DNA of 64,000 nucleotides from Streptosporangium sp. NBC_01756 (GCF_035917975.1 NZ_CP109130.1:6944001-7008000), one strand, 5' to 3'. Counted from the stretch's first letter, positions 26,931-35,708 are shown. The notes: generated by a model from the letters alone, not told the origin. Program-made: numbers and translations.

Positions 26931-27386
26931 GTGCCCGAGTTCCTGGACCTGCACAGCAAGATGTCCAAGGCGCTGCGGGCGGCGGCCGAGACGGCCGTAC
27001 GGCGGCACGGGCTGCACCTGGGGCAAGATCACCTGCTCGCGGTGCTGTGGCGGCAAGACGGCCGCACTCCGGGCGAGGTCGCCGCCATGCTGAACGTCAC
27101 CACCCCCAATGTGGTCAAGGCGGCAACCCGGATGGCCGCGGCCGGCCTGCTCACCCGGCGCCGCGACGACCGGGACAACCGGCTGGTCCGACTGTGGCTC
27201 ACCGACGCCGCACGCGCCCTGCAAGCCCCCATCGAAAAGGAACGGCGGCTGCTCGAAGAGCAGGTCACCGCCGACCTCACCGATGCCGAACGCGAACATC
27301 TCCTCAGCGCACTGACGAAGATCCACCGCTCGGCGGCGGCCTTGCTGGACGCCCCCATTGATCAACGCAACTCGGCCGTCACCTGA
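26931..27386 (+). CDS. MarR-family transcriptional regulator
   Basis: A 151-residue winged-helix repressor: helices around residues 35-80 with AAMLNVTTPNVVKAATRMAAAG as recognition region, wing RRDDRDNRLVRLWLTDAA, then dimerisation helices. No conserved redox cysteine is seen, so a ligand rather than oxidation may release it. The GTG start is supported by GGAGG 7 nt upstream; a longer frame would run through the operator. It probably controls itself and the divergent NmrA-like gene. Confidence 0.9.
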   Translation: MPEFLDLHSKMSKALRAAAETAVRRHGLHLGQDHLLAVLWRQDGRTPGEVAAMLNVTTPNVVKAATRMAAAGLLTRRRDDRDNRLVRLWLTDAARALQAPIEKERRLLEEQVTADLTDAEREHLLSALTKIHRSAAALLDAPIDQRNSAVT

Positions 27387-27519
27387 CGCCACGATCTCCA
27401 GGGCCTTTTCCCCGAGCCCGGCCTGCTCTGAGCATCGCCTTGATCGTTTACTTTGCCGGCGGCGTCTCCTCCGTGGACCGGCGGGGCCGCTCCATGCCCG
27501 TCGAGTAGCATCGATCCCT

Positions 27520-28305
27520 GTGTCCGTCCCGAGAGGGCGCCGCGCCGTGCTCACCGGGATGCTGGCGCTGATCGGCGCCGGCCTGCTCACCGGGGCGGAG
27601 CCGCCGTCGCGGGAGACGCGCGGCCCGTGGCCGGGCGCCGCCACCGTGGTCCGCGGTGAGCACTCCGTCGTGATCGGCCACCACGTCCCGCCCGCCCGCC
27701 TCCGTGACCTGGCCTCCTGTGCCGACCGCGCGCACCGTGCCGTCGGGCGGATCTGGGGACCGGTCCGGGCCGTGATCCTCTTCCCCGCCACCGACGCGGA
27801 GGCGGCGGAGCTCGCGGGCGCCGGAAGCACCCGCGGGCTGGCCGCGATGGCCACCTCCGACCGGGTGATCGTCCTGCCGTCGGGCTACGCGAGACTCACC
27901 GGGCCGGGCCGGGACGTGGTGGTGGCCCACGAGCTCACGCATGTGGCCACCGGCGCGACCAGGGGCGGCCGGGTGCCGATGTGGCTGTCGGAGGGCTTCG
28001 CCGACTACGTGGGATACCGCGACTCCGGGATCGGGGTCCGCGAGGCCGCCGCCGAGCTGGCCCAGGAGGTGCGCGCGGGGCTGCTGCCCGCCCGCCTCCC
28101 GGTGGCCGCGGACTTCGCCCCCGGTGCCCCCAGACTCGCGCAGGCCTACGAGGAGGCGTGGCTCGCCTGCCGCTACATCGCGGAGCGCTTCGGCGAGAAG
28201 GCACTGGTGAGGCTCTACGGTAGCGATGTCGGCAGCGCGCTCGGCCTGTCGCAGGCGGAGCTCACCGCCGCCTGGCGTGACCACCTCCGGGAGGAACTGG
28301 CATGA
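27520..28305 (+). CDS. Gluzincin-type zinc metallopeptidase (peptidase MA-like), exported
   Basis: 261 residues: a short N-terminal hydrophobic segment (about 7-24, signal or anchor), then a catalytic domain with H137-E-L-T-H141 and downstream E158 (WLSEGFADYVGY), the gluzincin pattern. A C-terminal helical part follows. Substrate unknown. The next gene, an M48 peptidase, begins inside its stop (4-bp overlap), and that gene overlaps the PimB'-like gene, so the three form a coupled operon at the cell envelope. Confidence 0.85.
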   Translation: MSVPRGRRAVLTGMLALIGAGLLTGAEPPSRETRGPWPGAATVVRGEHSVVIGHHVPPARLRDLASCADRAHRAVGRIWGPVRAVILFPATDAEAAELAGAGSTRGLAAMATSDRVIVLPSGYARLTGPGRDVVVAHELTHVATGATRGGRVPMWLSEGFADYVGYRDSGIGVREAAAELAQEVRAGLLPARLPVAADFAPGAPRLAQAYEEAWLACRYIAERFGEKALVRLYGSDVGSALGLSQAELTAAWRDHLREELA

Positions 28306-29579
28306 CGCAGACCATGACGGAGACGCGCCCGCGCAGCCGGGCGGCGGGGTGGGCGTTGGCCGCCCTCGGCGTGGTCACGCTGGCGGTCGTGGCGTTCACC
28401 ACCCCCTGGCGGGCGCTGCCCGCCTCCGCCCCGTCCGTCGTCCCGGACCCGGCCCGCGACTTCACCCCCGATCAGATCGCCCGCGCCGGCGCCTTCGACG
28501 CCGCGGTCAGCGCGCCCGCCTACCTCTCGCTCGGCCTGACCCTGGTGGCGGCCGGGGTCCTGGTGGGCACCCCGCTGGGCGCGCGGCTCGCCGGCCGGCT
28601 GAGGGGCCCGTGGTGGCTGAGGGTGCTGCTGGGCGTCCTCGTGCTCTCGGTGGCGGTGGCGGTCCTGCGCTGGCCCCTGGGCATGTGGTCGGAGACCCAG
28701 CTGCGCGCGTACGGCCTGTCCACCCAGGACTGGCTGTCGTGGAGCACCGACCGGATCAAGAACCTCGGCATCGGGACCGCGCTGACCGCGATCATGGTGC
28801 TCGCGGTGGTCGCGCTGGCCCGCCGTTACCGGCGCTGGTGGATCCCCGCCGCCGTCGGCGCGTTCACGCTGACCGTGGTCGCCTCCTTCGCCTATCCGGT
28901 GCTGATCGAACCGGTCTTCAACGACTTCACGCCGATGGCCGCCGGGCAGCTCCGCGACGACCTGCTCACCATGGCCGCCCGTGACGGGGTGCCCGTCGAG
29001 GACGTCCTGGTGGCCGACGCCTCCCGGCGGACCACCGCGCTCAACGCCTACGTGTCCGGGTTCGGCGCGACCCGCAGGATCGTGGTCTACGACACGCTGC
29101 TCCGGGCGCCCGCGGACGAGGTCGAGCTGGTGGTCGCGCACGAACTGGGCCACGCCAAGGCCGGTGACGTGCTGTACGGCACACTCGTCGGCGGCCTGGG
29201 CGCGGCCTGCGGGGCCTGCCTGCTCTACCTGCTGACGTCGTGGGAGCCCCTGCGGCGGCGCACCGGGGTCGCCTCGGTCGCCGATCCGAAGGCGGTGGGG
29301 CTGCTCGTGGGGCTGCTCAGCCTGGCCACGTTCCTGTCCGGCCCGGCGCAGAACGTGGTGAGCAGGCAGATCGAGGCCCGCGCCGACGCGCACGCGCTGG
29401 ACCTGACCAGGGATCCGGCCGTGTTCGTCTCCATGCAGAGAAGGCTGTCCGTGACCAACATCTCGGATCTGACGCCGGACGTCTTCGAGTACGTCCTCTA
29501 CGGCTCGCATCCCACGGCGCCCGAGCGCATCGCGATGGCACGCTCATGGGCACTGCTGAACGGCATGCGGGAGCCGTGA
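28302..29579 (+). CDS. M48-family membrane metallopeptidase (Ste24/CAAX protease-like)
   Basis: 425 residues with several membrane helices (about 14-34, 70-92, 98-118, 150-175, 185-205, 295-315, 335-355) and H280-ELG-H284 plus a downstream EARADAHAL glutamate as zinc ligands. The family resembles eukaryotic Ste24 and bacterial HtpX and acts on membrane or misfolded proteins. No CAAX substrate is evident here. It overlaps its neighbours by 4 bp on both sides. Confidence 0.9.
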   Translation: MTQTMTETRPRSRAAGWALAALGVVTLAVVAFTTPWRALPASAPSVVPDPARDFTPDQIARAGAFDAAVSAPAYLSLGLTLVAAGVLVGTPLGARLAGRLRGPWWLRVLLGVLVLSVAVAVLRWPLGMWSETQLRAYGLSTQDWLSWSTDRIKNLGIGTALTAIMVLAVVALARRYRRWWIPAAVGAFTLTVVASFAYPVLIEPVFNDFTPMAAGQLRDDLLTMAARDGVPVEDVLVADASRRTTALNAYVSGFGATRRIVVYDTLLRAPADEVELVVAHELGHAKAGDVLYGTLVGGLGAACGACLLYLLTSWEPLRRRTGVASVADPKAVGLLVGLLSLATFLSGPAQNVVSRQIEARADAHALDLTRDPAVFVSMQRRLSVTNISDLTPDVFEYVLYGSHPTAPERIAMARSWALLNGMREP

Positions 29580-30694
29580 GCCGGGCGCTGATCGTCACCA
29601 ACGACTTCCCGCCCCGGGCCGGCGGCATCCAGTCGTTCGTGCACGGTCTCGCCGCCGGCCGCCCGCCGGACTCGGTGGTCGTCTACGCTCCTCGGTGGCC
29701 CGGCTGCGACGGCTTCGACGCCGGCCGGCCGTATCCCGTCGTACGGCATGCCACCTCGCTGATGCTGCCCACCCGCGCGGTCGCCCGCCGGGCCGTGGAG
29801 CTGGTCGCCGAGTTCGGGTGCGACACGGTGGTGTTCGGGGCGGCGGCCCCGCTCGGCCTGCTCGCGCCCGCCGTGCGTGCCGCCGGGGTGCGGCGCGTCG
29901 TCATGATCACTCACGGCCACGAGGCGTCCTGGACGCAGGTCCCGCCCGCCCGCCCCCTGCTGGCCAGGATCGGCGGCCACGCCGACGTGGTCACCTATCT
30001 GGGGGAGTACACCCGGCAGAGACTGGCCCGCGTCATCCCCGAGGAGAAGCTGGTACGGCTCGCGCCGGGCGTCGACACCGCCGTGTTCCATCCGGACGCC
30101 GGCCGGGAGAAGGTGCGCGCGGCGCTGGGACTGGGGGATCGGCCGGTCGTGGTCTGCCTGTCCCGGCTGGTCCCGCGCAAGGGCCAGGACGTCCTGTTGC
30201 GGGCCTGGCCGCGCGTGCTGCGCGCGGTGCCGGACGCCGTGCTGCTGATCGTCGGCGGCGGGCCGTACCGCAGGACCCTGGAGCGGCTGGCCCGGCCGGT
30301 GGCGGGCTCGGTCAGGATCGTCGGGCCGGTGCCGTCGGCGGCGCTGCCCGCCCACCTCGCCGCCGGTGACGTGTTCGCCATGCCCTGCCGTACCAGGTTC
30401 GGCGGCATCGACGTGGAAGGACTCGGCATCGTCTACCTGGAGGCCTCCGCCAGCGGGCTGCCGGTGGTGGCGGGTTCGTCGGGCGGGGCCCCCGACGCGG
30501 TGCTGCAGGGGGAGACCGGCCTGGTCGTGGACGGGACCTCCCCGGCCGAGGTGGCCGGGGCCCTCGTCGACCTGCTGCGGGACCCGGAACGGGCCCGGAC
30601 GATGGGGGAGCGCGGGCGCGAGTGGGTCACCCGGGAGTGGGGCTGGGAACTCGTCGCCGCCCGGTTCGCCCGGCTGCTCGACCCCGTGCTCTGA
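29576..30694 (+). CDS. pimB: GT4 glycosyltransferase, PimB'-like mannosyltransferase
   Basis: A 372-residue GT-B enzyme. The start LIVTNDFPPRAGGIQSFVHGL is the PimB' donor-side loop, VCLSRLVPRKGQD is the second-domain signature, and FGGIDVEGLGIVYLEAS holds the GT4 E-x7-E motif. PimB' adds the second mannose to phosphatidylinositol mannosides using GDP-mannose at the inner membrane face. Its tail-to-tail neighbour, a FadD15-like ligase, reproduces the Rv2188c/Rv2187 pair. The GTG start lies inside the stop of the M48 gene. Confidence 0.85.
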   Translation: MSRALIVTNDFPPRAGGIQSFVHGLAAGRPPDSVVVYAPRWPGCDGFDAGRPYPVVRHATSLMLPTRAVARRAVELVAEFGCDTVVFGAAAPLGLLAPAVRAAGVRRVVMITHGHEASWTQVPPARPLLARIGGHADVVTYLGEYTRQRLARVIPEEKLVRLAPGVDTAVFHPDAGREKVRAALGLGDRPVVVCLSRLVPRKGQDVLLRAWPRVLRAVPDAVLLIVGGGPYRRTLERLARPVAGSVRIVGPVPSAALPAHLAAGDVFAMPCRTRFGGIDVEGLGIVYLEASASGLPVVAGSSGGAPDAVLQGETGLVVDGTSPAEVAGALVDLLRDPERARTMGERGREWVTREWGWELVAARFARLLDPVL

Positions 30695-30749
30695 AGGGCC
30701 CGTCCCCGGCCGGTTCTGTGCTCTGAGCCGCCTGTCCCCGGCCGGGAAC
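30686..30749. repeat. Imperfect 32-bp tandem duplication at a gene end
   Basis: GTGCTCTGA plus about 20 following bases ending TCCCCGGCCGG occurs at 30686 and again at 30718. The first copy contains the stop codon of the mannosyltransferase; the second is intergenic. Confidence 0.8.
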
Positions 30750-30758
30750 GGGCGGCCG

Positions 30759-32552
30759 TCAGCCGTACAGGGAGTCGATCTGCTGGGCGAAGTCGCGCAT
30801 CACGAGGTTGCGCTTGACCTTGAGGGTCGGGGTGAGGTGCCCGCTTTCCTCGGTGATGTCGATGTCGAGCACCGTGAATTTCTTGATCTGCTCGGCCTTG
30901 GAGACCGACGCGTTGGCCCTGTCCACCGCCTTCTGCACCTCGGCGAGGATCGCGGGGTCGGTGCTGAGGCCGGCGAGGGTGGCCCCGGCCTTGCCGTTGG
31001 CGCCCTTCCACTGCTCCAGGGCCTCGGGGTCGAGTGTGACGATCGCCGCGACGAACGGCCGGTCGTCGCCGACCACCATCGCCTGGCTGATCAGCGGATG
31101 GGCCCGGATGAGGTCCTCCAGCGGCCCTGGGGCGACGTTCTTGCCCGCGGCGGTGACGATGAGCTCCTTCTTGCGGCCGGTGATGCGCAGGTAGCCGTCC
31201 CCGTCGAGCTCGCCGATGTCGCCGGTGTGGAACCAGCCGCCGGGGTCGACCGTCTCGGCGGTGGCCTTGTCGTCGTTCCAGTAGCCGGCGAAGACGTGCC
31301 GGCCCTTGACCAGCACCTCGCCGTCCTCGCCGACGCCGATCGTGACACCGGGGAACGGCTTGCCGACGGTGCCGATCTTGTTGGCGCCAGGGATGTTCAC
31401 CGCGGACGGCGCCGAGGTCTCGGTCAGGCCCCAGCCCTCCAGGATCTCGATGCCCACGCCGCGGAAGAAGTGCCCGAGCCGCTCGCCCAGGGCCGAGCCC
31501 CCGCAGACGGCGGCACGGAGCCTGCCGCCGGTGGCGGCACGGAGCTTGCCGTACACCAGCCGGTCGAACAGGACGTGCTTGAGCCGCAGGCCCAGCCCGG
31601 CGCCACCCGACGTCTCCGCCCGGCTCCACGCCACGGAGACGTCGGCCGCGGCGTGGAAGATCTTGCCCTTGCCGCCGGAGACGGCTTTCTGCTCGGCGGC
31701 GTTGTAGACCTTCTCGAACACCCGCGGCACCCCCAGCAGGAGCGTCGGCCTGAAGGTCTGCAGGTCGGGGCCGACGTTCTTCATGTTCGGGCTGTGCCCG
31801 AGGACCGTGCCGGTCTCGACCGCCACGACCTGGATGATCCGGGCGAAGACGTGCGCGAGCGGCAGGAACAGCAGCACCGCCCCGTCGCCGGCGCCGAGCA
31901 GCTGCTCCAGCGGGCCGTACGCCACGTTCCTTGCGGTGAACAGCAGGTTGTCGTGAGTCAGGGCGCAGCCCTTGGGCCTGCCGGTGGTGCCCGAGGTGTA
32001 GACGATGGTGGCCAGGTCCGCGCCGCCGCGGCCGGTCCGGCGTTCGTTCAGCGTCTCGTCGGACACCTCGGCGCCCCGCTCGGCCAGCTCCGCGAGGGCG
32101 CCGCCCTCGATGCTCCAGACGTCCTTGAGCTCCGGCAGCTCGTCCAGCACCGCACGGACGGTCTCCTCGTGCGAGGGCAGCTCCACGAAGGCGGCCTTCG
32201 CGCCGCTGTCGGAGGCGATCCACTTGACCTGGTCGGACGAGGAGGTCTCGTAGATCGGCACGGTGACCGCGCCGGCCGTCCAGACGGCGTAGTCGATCAC
32301 GGCCCACTCGTAGCGGGTGCGTGCCATCAGGGCCACCCGGTCGCCGGGGCCGACGCCCGCCGCGATCAGTCCCCTGGCGACGCCGGCGACCTGGTCGCGG
32401 AACTCCCCGGCGGTGACGGCGGCCCAGTCGTCGCCGTCCTTACGGCGTAGGCGGACGGTGCCCGGCTCCCGCTCGGCACGCTGGAACACCGTGTCGGTCA
32501 GATTGGCTGAGGAGGGGACATCCACCAGTACGGGGACGCTGTACTCGCGCAC
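30759..32552 (-). CDS. Long-chain fatty-acid-CoA ligase (FadD15-like)
   Basis: A 597-residue adenylate-forming enzyme that activates fatty acids to acyl-CoA. The AMP-binding P-loop is YTSGTTGRPKG, followed by GWGLTETS, GEVLVKGRHVFAGYW and TGDIGELDGDGYL; the C-terminal lysine region is RKKELIVTAAGKNVAP. The GTG start at 32552 has AGGAG 6 nt upstream, seven codons inside the longest frame. Converges on the PimB'-like gene as in M. tuberculosis; the acyl-CoA may feed membrane lipid synthesis, together with the PlsC homologue further on. Confidence 0.93.
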   Translation of the reverse strand: MREYSVPVLVDVPSSANLTDTVFQRAEREPGTVRLRRKDGDDWAAVTAGEFRDQVAGVARGLIAAGVGPGDRVALMARTRYEWAVIDYAVWTAGAVTVPIYETSSSDQVKWIASDSGAKAAFVELPSHEETVRAVLDELPELKDVWSIEGGALAELAERGAEVSDETLNERRTGRGGADLATIVYTSGTTGRPKGCALTHDNLLFTARNVAYGPLEQLLGAGDGAVLLFLPLAHVFARIIQVVAVETGTVLGHSPNMKNVGPDLQTFRPTLLLGVPRVFEKVYNAAEQKAVSGGKGKIFHAAADVSVAWSRAETSGGAGLGLRLKHVLFDRLVYGKLRAATGGRLRAAVCGGSALGERLGHFFRGVGIEILEGWGLTETSAPSAVNIPGANKIGTVGKPFPGVTIGVGEDGEVLVKGRHVFAGYWNDDKATAETVDPGGWFHTGDIGELDGDGYLRITGRKKELIVTAAGKNVAPGPLEDLIRAHPLISQAMVVGDDRPFVAAIVTLDPEALEQWKGANGKAGATLAGLSTDPAILAEVQKAVDRANASVSKAEQIKKFTVLDIDITEESGHLTPTLKVKRNLVMRDFAQQIDSLYG

Positions 32553-32726
32553 GGGTCGCTCCTGAAGACGCACGGATCAATGGGACGCCTGAAGCTATCG
32601 CGATGGGTTACGCGTGGGTAGATCCGTGCTCCAGGCGGTGCCGAGGGCGATTTCACGGTATCAGCCGTGCGATGTGACGCCCCCGGGTCGCCCTTCACCA
32701 GCCGCGTTGCCTCTAAGTTGTTACTT

Positions 32727-32754
32727 TTGTCCGTATTTTGCCAACGGTTAAGAT
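32727..32754 (+). promoter_or_regulatory. Promoter giving a leaderless mRNA
   Basis: TTGTCC (32727-32732), 16-bp spacer, TAAGAT (32749-32754), then 7 nt to the ATG of the metallophosphoesterase. No Shine-Dalgarno sequence is present, so the transcript should begin at or next to the start codon. Confidence 0.65.
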
Positions 32755-32761
32755 GTCCGGC

Positions 32762-33529
32762 ATGCGGGTTCATGTCGTCAGCGATGTGCACGGAAGGACC
32801 GACGCCCTGGCACGAGCGGGAGACGGCGCCGACGCGCTCGTCTGCTTGGGCGACCTGATCCTGTTCGTCGACTACGACGACCACTCCCAGGGCATCTTCC
32901 CCGACCTGTTCGGGCGGGAGAGGGCCACGCAACTCGTCACGCTCCGGACGGCCAAGCGGTTCGACGAGGCGCGGGCCCTGTCGGCCGAGCTCTGGGCGTC
33001 GCTGGACGGCGACCCCCGCGACCACATCGAGCGATCGGTCCGCCGGCAGTACGAAGAGATCTTCGCCGCCATGCCGACCCCGGCCTATCTCACCCACGGC
33101 AACGTCGACCTGCCGCACTACTGGCCCGACTACCTCAGAGAGGGCCACCACATGCTCGACGGCCAGACCGTGGAGATCGGCGGGCTCCGGTTCGGCTTCG
33201 TCGGAGGCGGGCTGCGCACGCCGTACCGGACGCCGAACGAGATCGATGACGAGGAGTTCGCCCGCAAGGTGGAGGCGGTGGGGGAGGTGGACGTGCTCTG
33301 CTGCCACATTCCCCCCGCCGTCCCCGAACTGCTCTACGACGTGGTCGCCCGGCGCTTCGAGCGGGGCAGCGAGGCCACCCTGGAGGCGATCCGGCGGACC
33401 CAGCCGCGTTACGCCCTGTTCGGCCACGTGCACCAGCCCCTGGCCGCCCGCACCCGGATCGGCAGCACCGAATGCCTCAACGTCGGACACTTCCGCGGCC
33501 GGGGAGTCCCCTTCGTCCTTGAGTGGTGA
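32762..33529 (+). CDS. Metallophosphoesterase, calcineurin-like
   Basis: 255 residues with the dimetal motifs in order: SDVHG, CLGDLILF, THGNVD, and FGHVHQP. Family members hydrolyse phosphomonoesters or diesters, and the substrate cannot be read from sequence. Two earlier in-frame starts (TTG 32738, ATG 32753) exist; ATG 32762 is preferred because MRVHVVSDVHG is the usual family N-terminus and a TAAGAT box ends 7 nt before it. Equivalent genes sit between fadD and SRPBCC genes in Streptomyces. Confidence 0.9.
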   Translation: MRVHVVSDVHGRTDALARAGDGADALVCLGDLILFVDYDDHSQGIFPDLFGRERATQLVTLRTAKRFDEARALSAELWASLDGDPRDHIERSVRRQYEEIFAAMPTPAYLTHGNVDLPHYWPDYLREGHHMLDGQTVEIGGLRFGFVGGGLRTPYRTPNEIDDEEFARKVEAVGEVDVLCCHIPPAVPELLYDVVARRFERGSEATLEAIRRTQPRYALFGHVHQPLAARTRIGSTECLNVGHFRGRGVPFVLEW

Positions 33530-33572
33530 GCCGCGGGCCCACGGGGAAAGGATCAACGAGTACGGTGATCCC

Positions 33573-34010
33573 ATGGCTGATCGCACCACTTCGAGCATCA
33601 TGATCGGCGCAGGCCGGTCCCCCATCATGACGGTGATCGCCGACTTCGCCGCATACCCGGAATGGGCGGGTCAGGTGAAGTCGGCGCGGGTCCTGTCCAC
33701 CGGCGAGGACGGGCTTCCGGCCACCGTCCGGTTCGTCCTGGACGCGGGTGTGATCAGCGACGAGTACACCCTCGCCTACACCTGGCACGGCGAGGACTCC
33801 GTCGACTGGCGGGTCGCGGAGGCCGGGAAGATGGTCTCCGGGCTCACCGGGAGTTACCGCCTCGCAAGCGGGAGCGGCGGCACGGAGGTGACGTACGAAC
33901 TCGCCGTCGACCTCAAGGTGCCGATGATCGGCATGATCAGGCGGAAGGCGGAGAAGGTCATCATCGACACCGCGCTGAAGGGACTGAAGAAGCGCGTCGA
34001 GGCAGTGTGA
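33573..34010 (+). CDS. SRPBCC (START-like) family protein
   Basis: A 145-residue helix-grip protein (polyketide cyclase/dehydrase-like family) with a hydrophobic pocket; DFAAYPEWAGQVKSARVL is the characteristic opening. It is the counterpart of Rv2185c in M. tuberculosis and precedes the ArsA-type ATPase gene by 36 nt, so the two are probably cotranscribed. A lipid or other hydrophobic ligand is likely but unknown. Confidence 0.88.
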   Translation: MADRTTSSIMIGAGRSPIMTVIADFAAYPEWAGQVKSARVLSTGEDGLPATVRFVLDAGVISDEYTLAYTWHGEDSVDWRVAEAGKMVSGLTGSYRLASGSGGTEVTYELAVDLKVPMIGMIRRKAEKVIIDTALKGLKKRVEAV

Positions 34011-34046
34011 GCGGGCCCGGGGCCGGGCCGCGGAAGGAGAGGACCC

Positions 34047-35216
34047 GTGAGCAGGATCCTGCTGTTCACCGGCAAGGGCGGCGTCGGCAAGACGACCGCC
34101 GCGGCGGCCACCGCCACGCTCGCGGCCCGGTCGGGGCGCAAGACGCTGGTGGTCTCCACCGACACCGCCCACTCGCTCGCCGACACGCTCGGGGTGACCG
34201 CCGGCAGCGAGCCCACCGAGGTCTCGCCCGGCCTCTACCTGCACCAGGTGGACACTCAGAAGGCGCTGGAGCGCCAGTGGGGTGACCTGCGCGACTACGC
34301 CAGGGACTTCCTCACCGAGCTGGGCCTCGACGAGGTCACCGCCGAGGAGATCACCGTGCTGCCGGGCGCCGAGGAGGTCATCGCCCTGCTGGAGCTGCGC
34401 GAGCAGGCGCGCAGCGGCCGCTGGGACGTCGTCGTCATCGACTGCGCGCCCACCGCCGAGACGCTCCGGCTGCTCGCGCTGCCCGAGGCCCTCGACTGGC
34501 ACGTCAACCGCCTGCTGCCGGTCGGCAGGCGCCTGCTGCGCACGTTCTCCCCGCTGGTCCGCCGGGTGGCGCAGGTCAGCGTGCCCGAGGACCACGTGAT
34601 CGGCGCGGGGGAGCGGCTCCACCGGGGACTGCTGGAGGTCCGCGAGCTGCTCACCGGCCCCGGCGCCAGCGTCCGGCTGGTGCTCACCCCCGAGGCGGTC
34701 GTGCTGGCCGAGGCCCGCCGTACGCTCACCTCCCTCAGCCTGTACGGCTACCGCGTCGACGCGGTGATCGCCAACCGGGTCTTCCCCGCCGCCGGCGCCG
34801 ACCCGTGGCGGCAGCGGTGGGTGGCGGCCCAGGCCGGGCATCTGGCCGACGTCGAGCGGTCCTTCGCCCCGCTGCCCGTCCACCGGGTGCCCTACCTGGA
34901 CGCCGAGCCCATCGGGACCGACGCCCTCGCCGGGGTCGCCGAGGCCATGTACGGCGAGACCGACCCCTTCGCCCTGCCGACCGGGGACCCGCCACTGCGG
35001 ATCACCCCCGAGGGCGAGCTGATCCTGGCACTGCCGCTCGCCGGTAAGGACGAGGTCGACCTGGCCCGCAAGGGCGACGAGCTGATCGTCAACGCGGGCC
35101 CCTACCGCCGGGTGCTGGCCCTGCCCGCGGCCCTGGCCCGCAGGCCCGTGCAGAGCGCGGTGCTCCGGGACGGCCTTCTCCGGGTACGGTTCCAATCGGG
35201 AGGGCCTGATGACTGA
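34047..35216 (+). CDS. ArsA/GET3-family ATPase
   Basis: 389 residues. P-loop GKGGVGKTT at 9-17, switch I region VVSTDTAHSLADTLG, and DVVVIDCAPTAETLRLLALP as the Walker B/switch region; the C-terminus carries a small Hsp20-like beta domain typical of bacterial GET3 homologues. No arsenite-ligand cysteine triad or ars genes are near, so arsenic transport is unlikely. Rv2184c is the syntenic counterpart. Placement between SRPBCC and DUF5304 genes suggests a conserved three-gene module of unknown purpose. Confidence 0.9.
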   Translation: MSRILLFTGKGGVGKTTAAAATATLAARSGRKTLVVSTDTAHSLADTLGVTAGSEPTEVSPGLYLHQVDTQKALERQWGDLRDYARDFLTELGLDEVTAEEITVLPGAEEVIALLELREQARSGRWDVVVIDCAPTAETLRLLALPEALDWHVNRLLPVGRRLLRTFSPLVRRVAQVSVPEDHVIGAGERLHRGLLEVRELLTGPGASVRLVLTPEAVVLAEARRTLTSLSLYGYRVDAVIANRVFPAAGADPWRQRWVAAQAGHLADVERSFAPLPVHRVPYLDAEPIGTDALAGVAEAMYGETDPFALPTGDPPLRITPEGELILALPLAGKDEVDLARKGDELIVNAGPYRRVLALPAALARRPVQSAVLRDGLLRVRFQSGGPDD

Positions 35217-35643
35217 GAAGACCGAGAAGCCGGAAAACGACAGAGACCCGCTGGGCAGCGCGGCCGAGGAGGCGCTCAAGCTTTTCGACGCGCTTCAGCA
35301 GAGAGCGGCGCGGGAACTGCGCAAGAACCTGGTCCGAGGCACGATGTCCGGGTTCGGCAGCGCGTTCTCCGGCGGATCGGAGCGCGGTGGCGGCCGGGAC
35401 GTGTGGGGGGAGGCGGTCTCCGAGCACGACGAATACATCTGCCGGGCCTGCCCCGTCTGCCGGGCGATGGCCGCCCAGCGCGAGTCCGGCGGAGCGGTCA
35501 CCGACAACCTGATGCAGGCGGGCAGCGAGCTGTTCGCCGTCTTCAAGTCGGCCGTCGACGGGCTCAACAGGCCCTCGCCCGCGCAGCGGGCACGGGAGCG
35601 CGGCAGGGACGAGACCCCCGTGGAGCACATCGACCTGGGGTGA
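35209..35643 (+). CDS. DUF5304-type protein with CxxCxxC motif
   Basis: 144 residues, hydrophilic. It carries CRACPVCRAM near the middle, a likely half zinc ribbon, and a helical C-terminal part. It begins 8 bp inside the end of the ArsA-like gene, implying translational coupling. I assign it to DUF5304 by length, neighbours and the CxxCxxC centre; function unknown. Confidence 0.75.
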   Translation: MTEKTEKPENDRDPLGSAAEEALKLFDALQQRAARELRKNLVRGTMSGFGSAFSGGSERGGGRDVWGEAVSEHDEYICRACPVCRAMAAQRESGGAVTDNLMQAGSELFAVFKSAVDGLNRPSPAQRARERGRDETPVEHIDLG

Positions 35644-35692
35644 TCCCAGGGAGGACTGGGATTGTCCCAGAGAGAGCACTGGGTTATCCCAG
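35644..35692. promoter_or_regulatory. TCCCAG / CTGGG repeat array before glkA
   Basis: TCCCAG occurs at 35644, 35665 and 35687 (21- and 22-bp periods), alternating with the complement CTGGG at 35656 and 35679. The result is two small dyads in helical phase directly upstream of the glucokinase gene, resembling an operator for a repressor that binds cooperatively; two mini-hairpins in RNA are the alternative. Confidence 0.6.
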
Positions 35693-35708
35693 GAAGAAAG
35701 GGTGGACA

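Noticed and set aside
30366..32450. A 694-codon plus-strand frame crossing the end of the mannosyltransferase and the acyl-CoA ligase
   Set aside because: It reads the mannosyltransferase out of phase and the ligase antisense; no recognisable protein.
34047..35216. Arsenite pump ATPase as the specific function
   Set aside because: No arsB, arsR or arsD genes and no arsenite cysteines; family kept as ArsA/GET3-like only.
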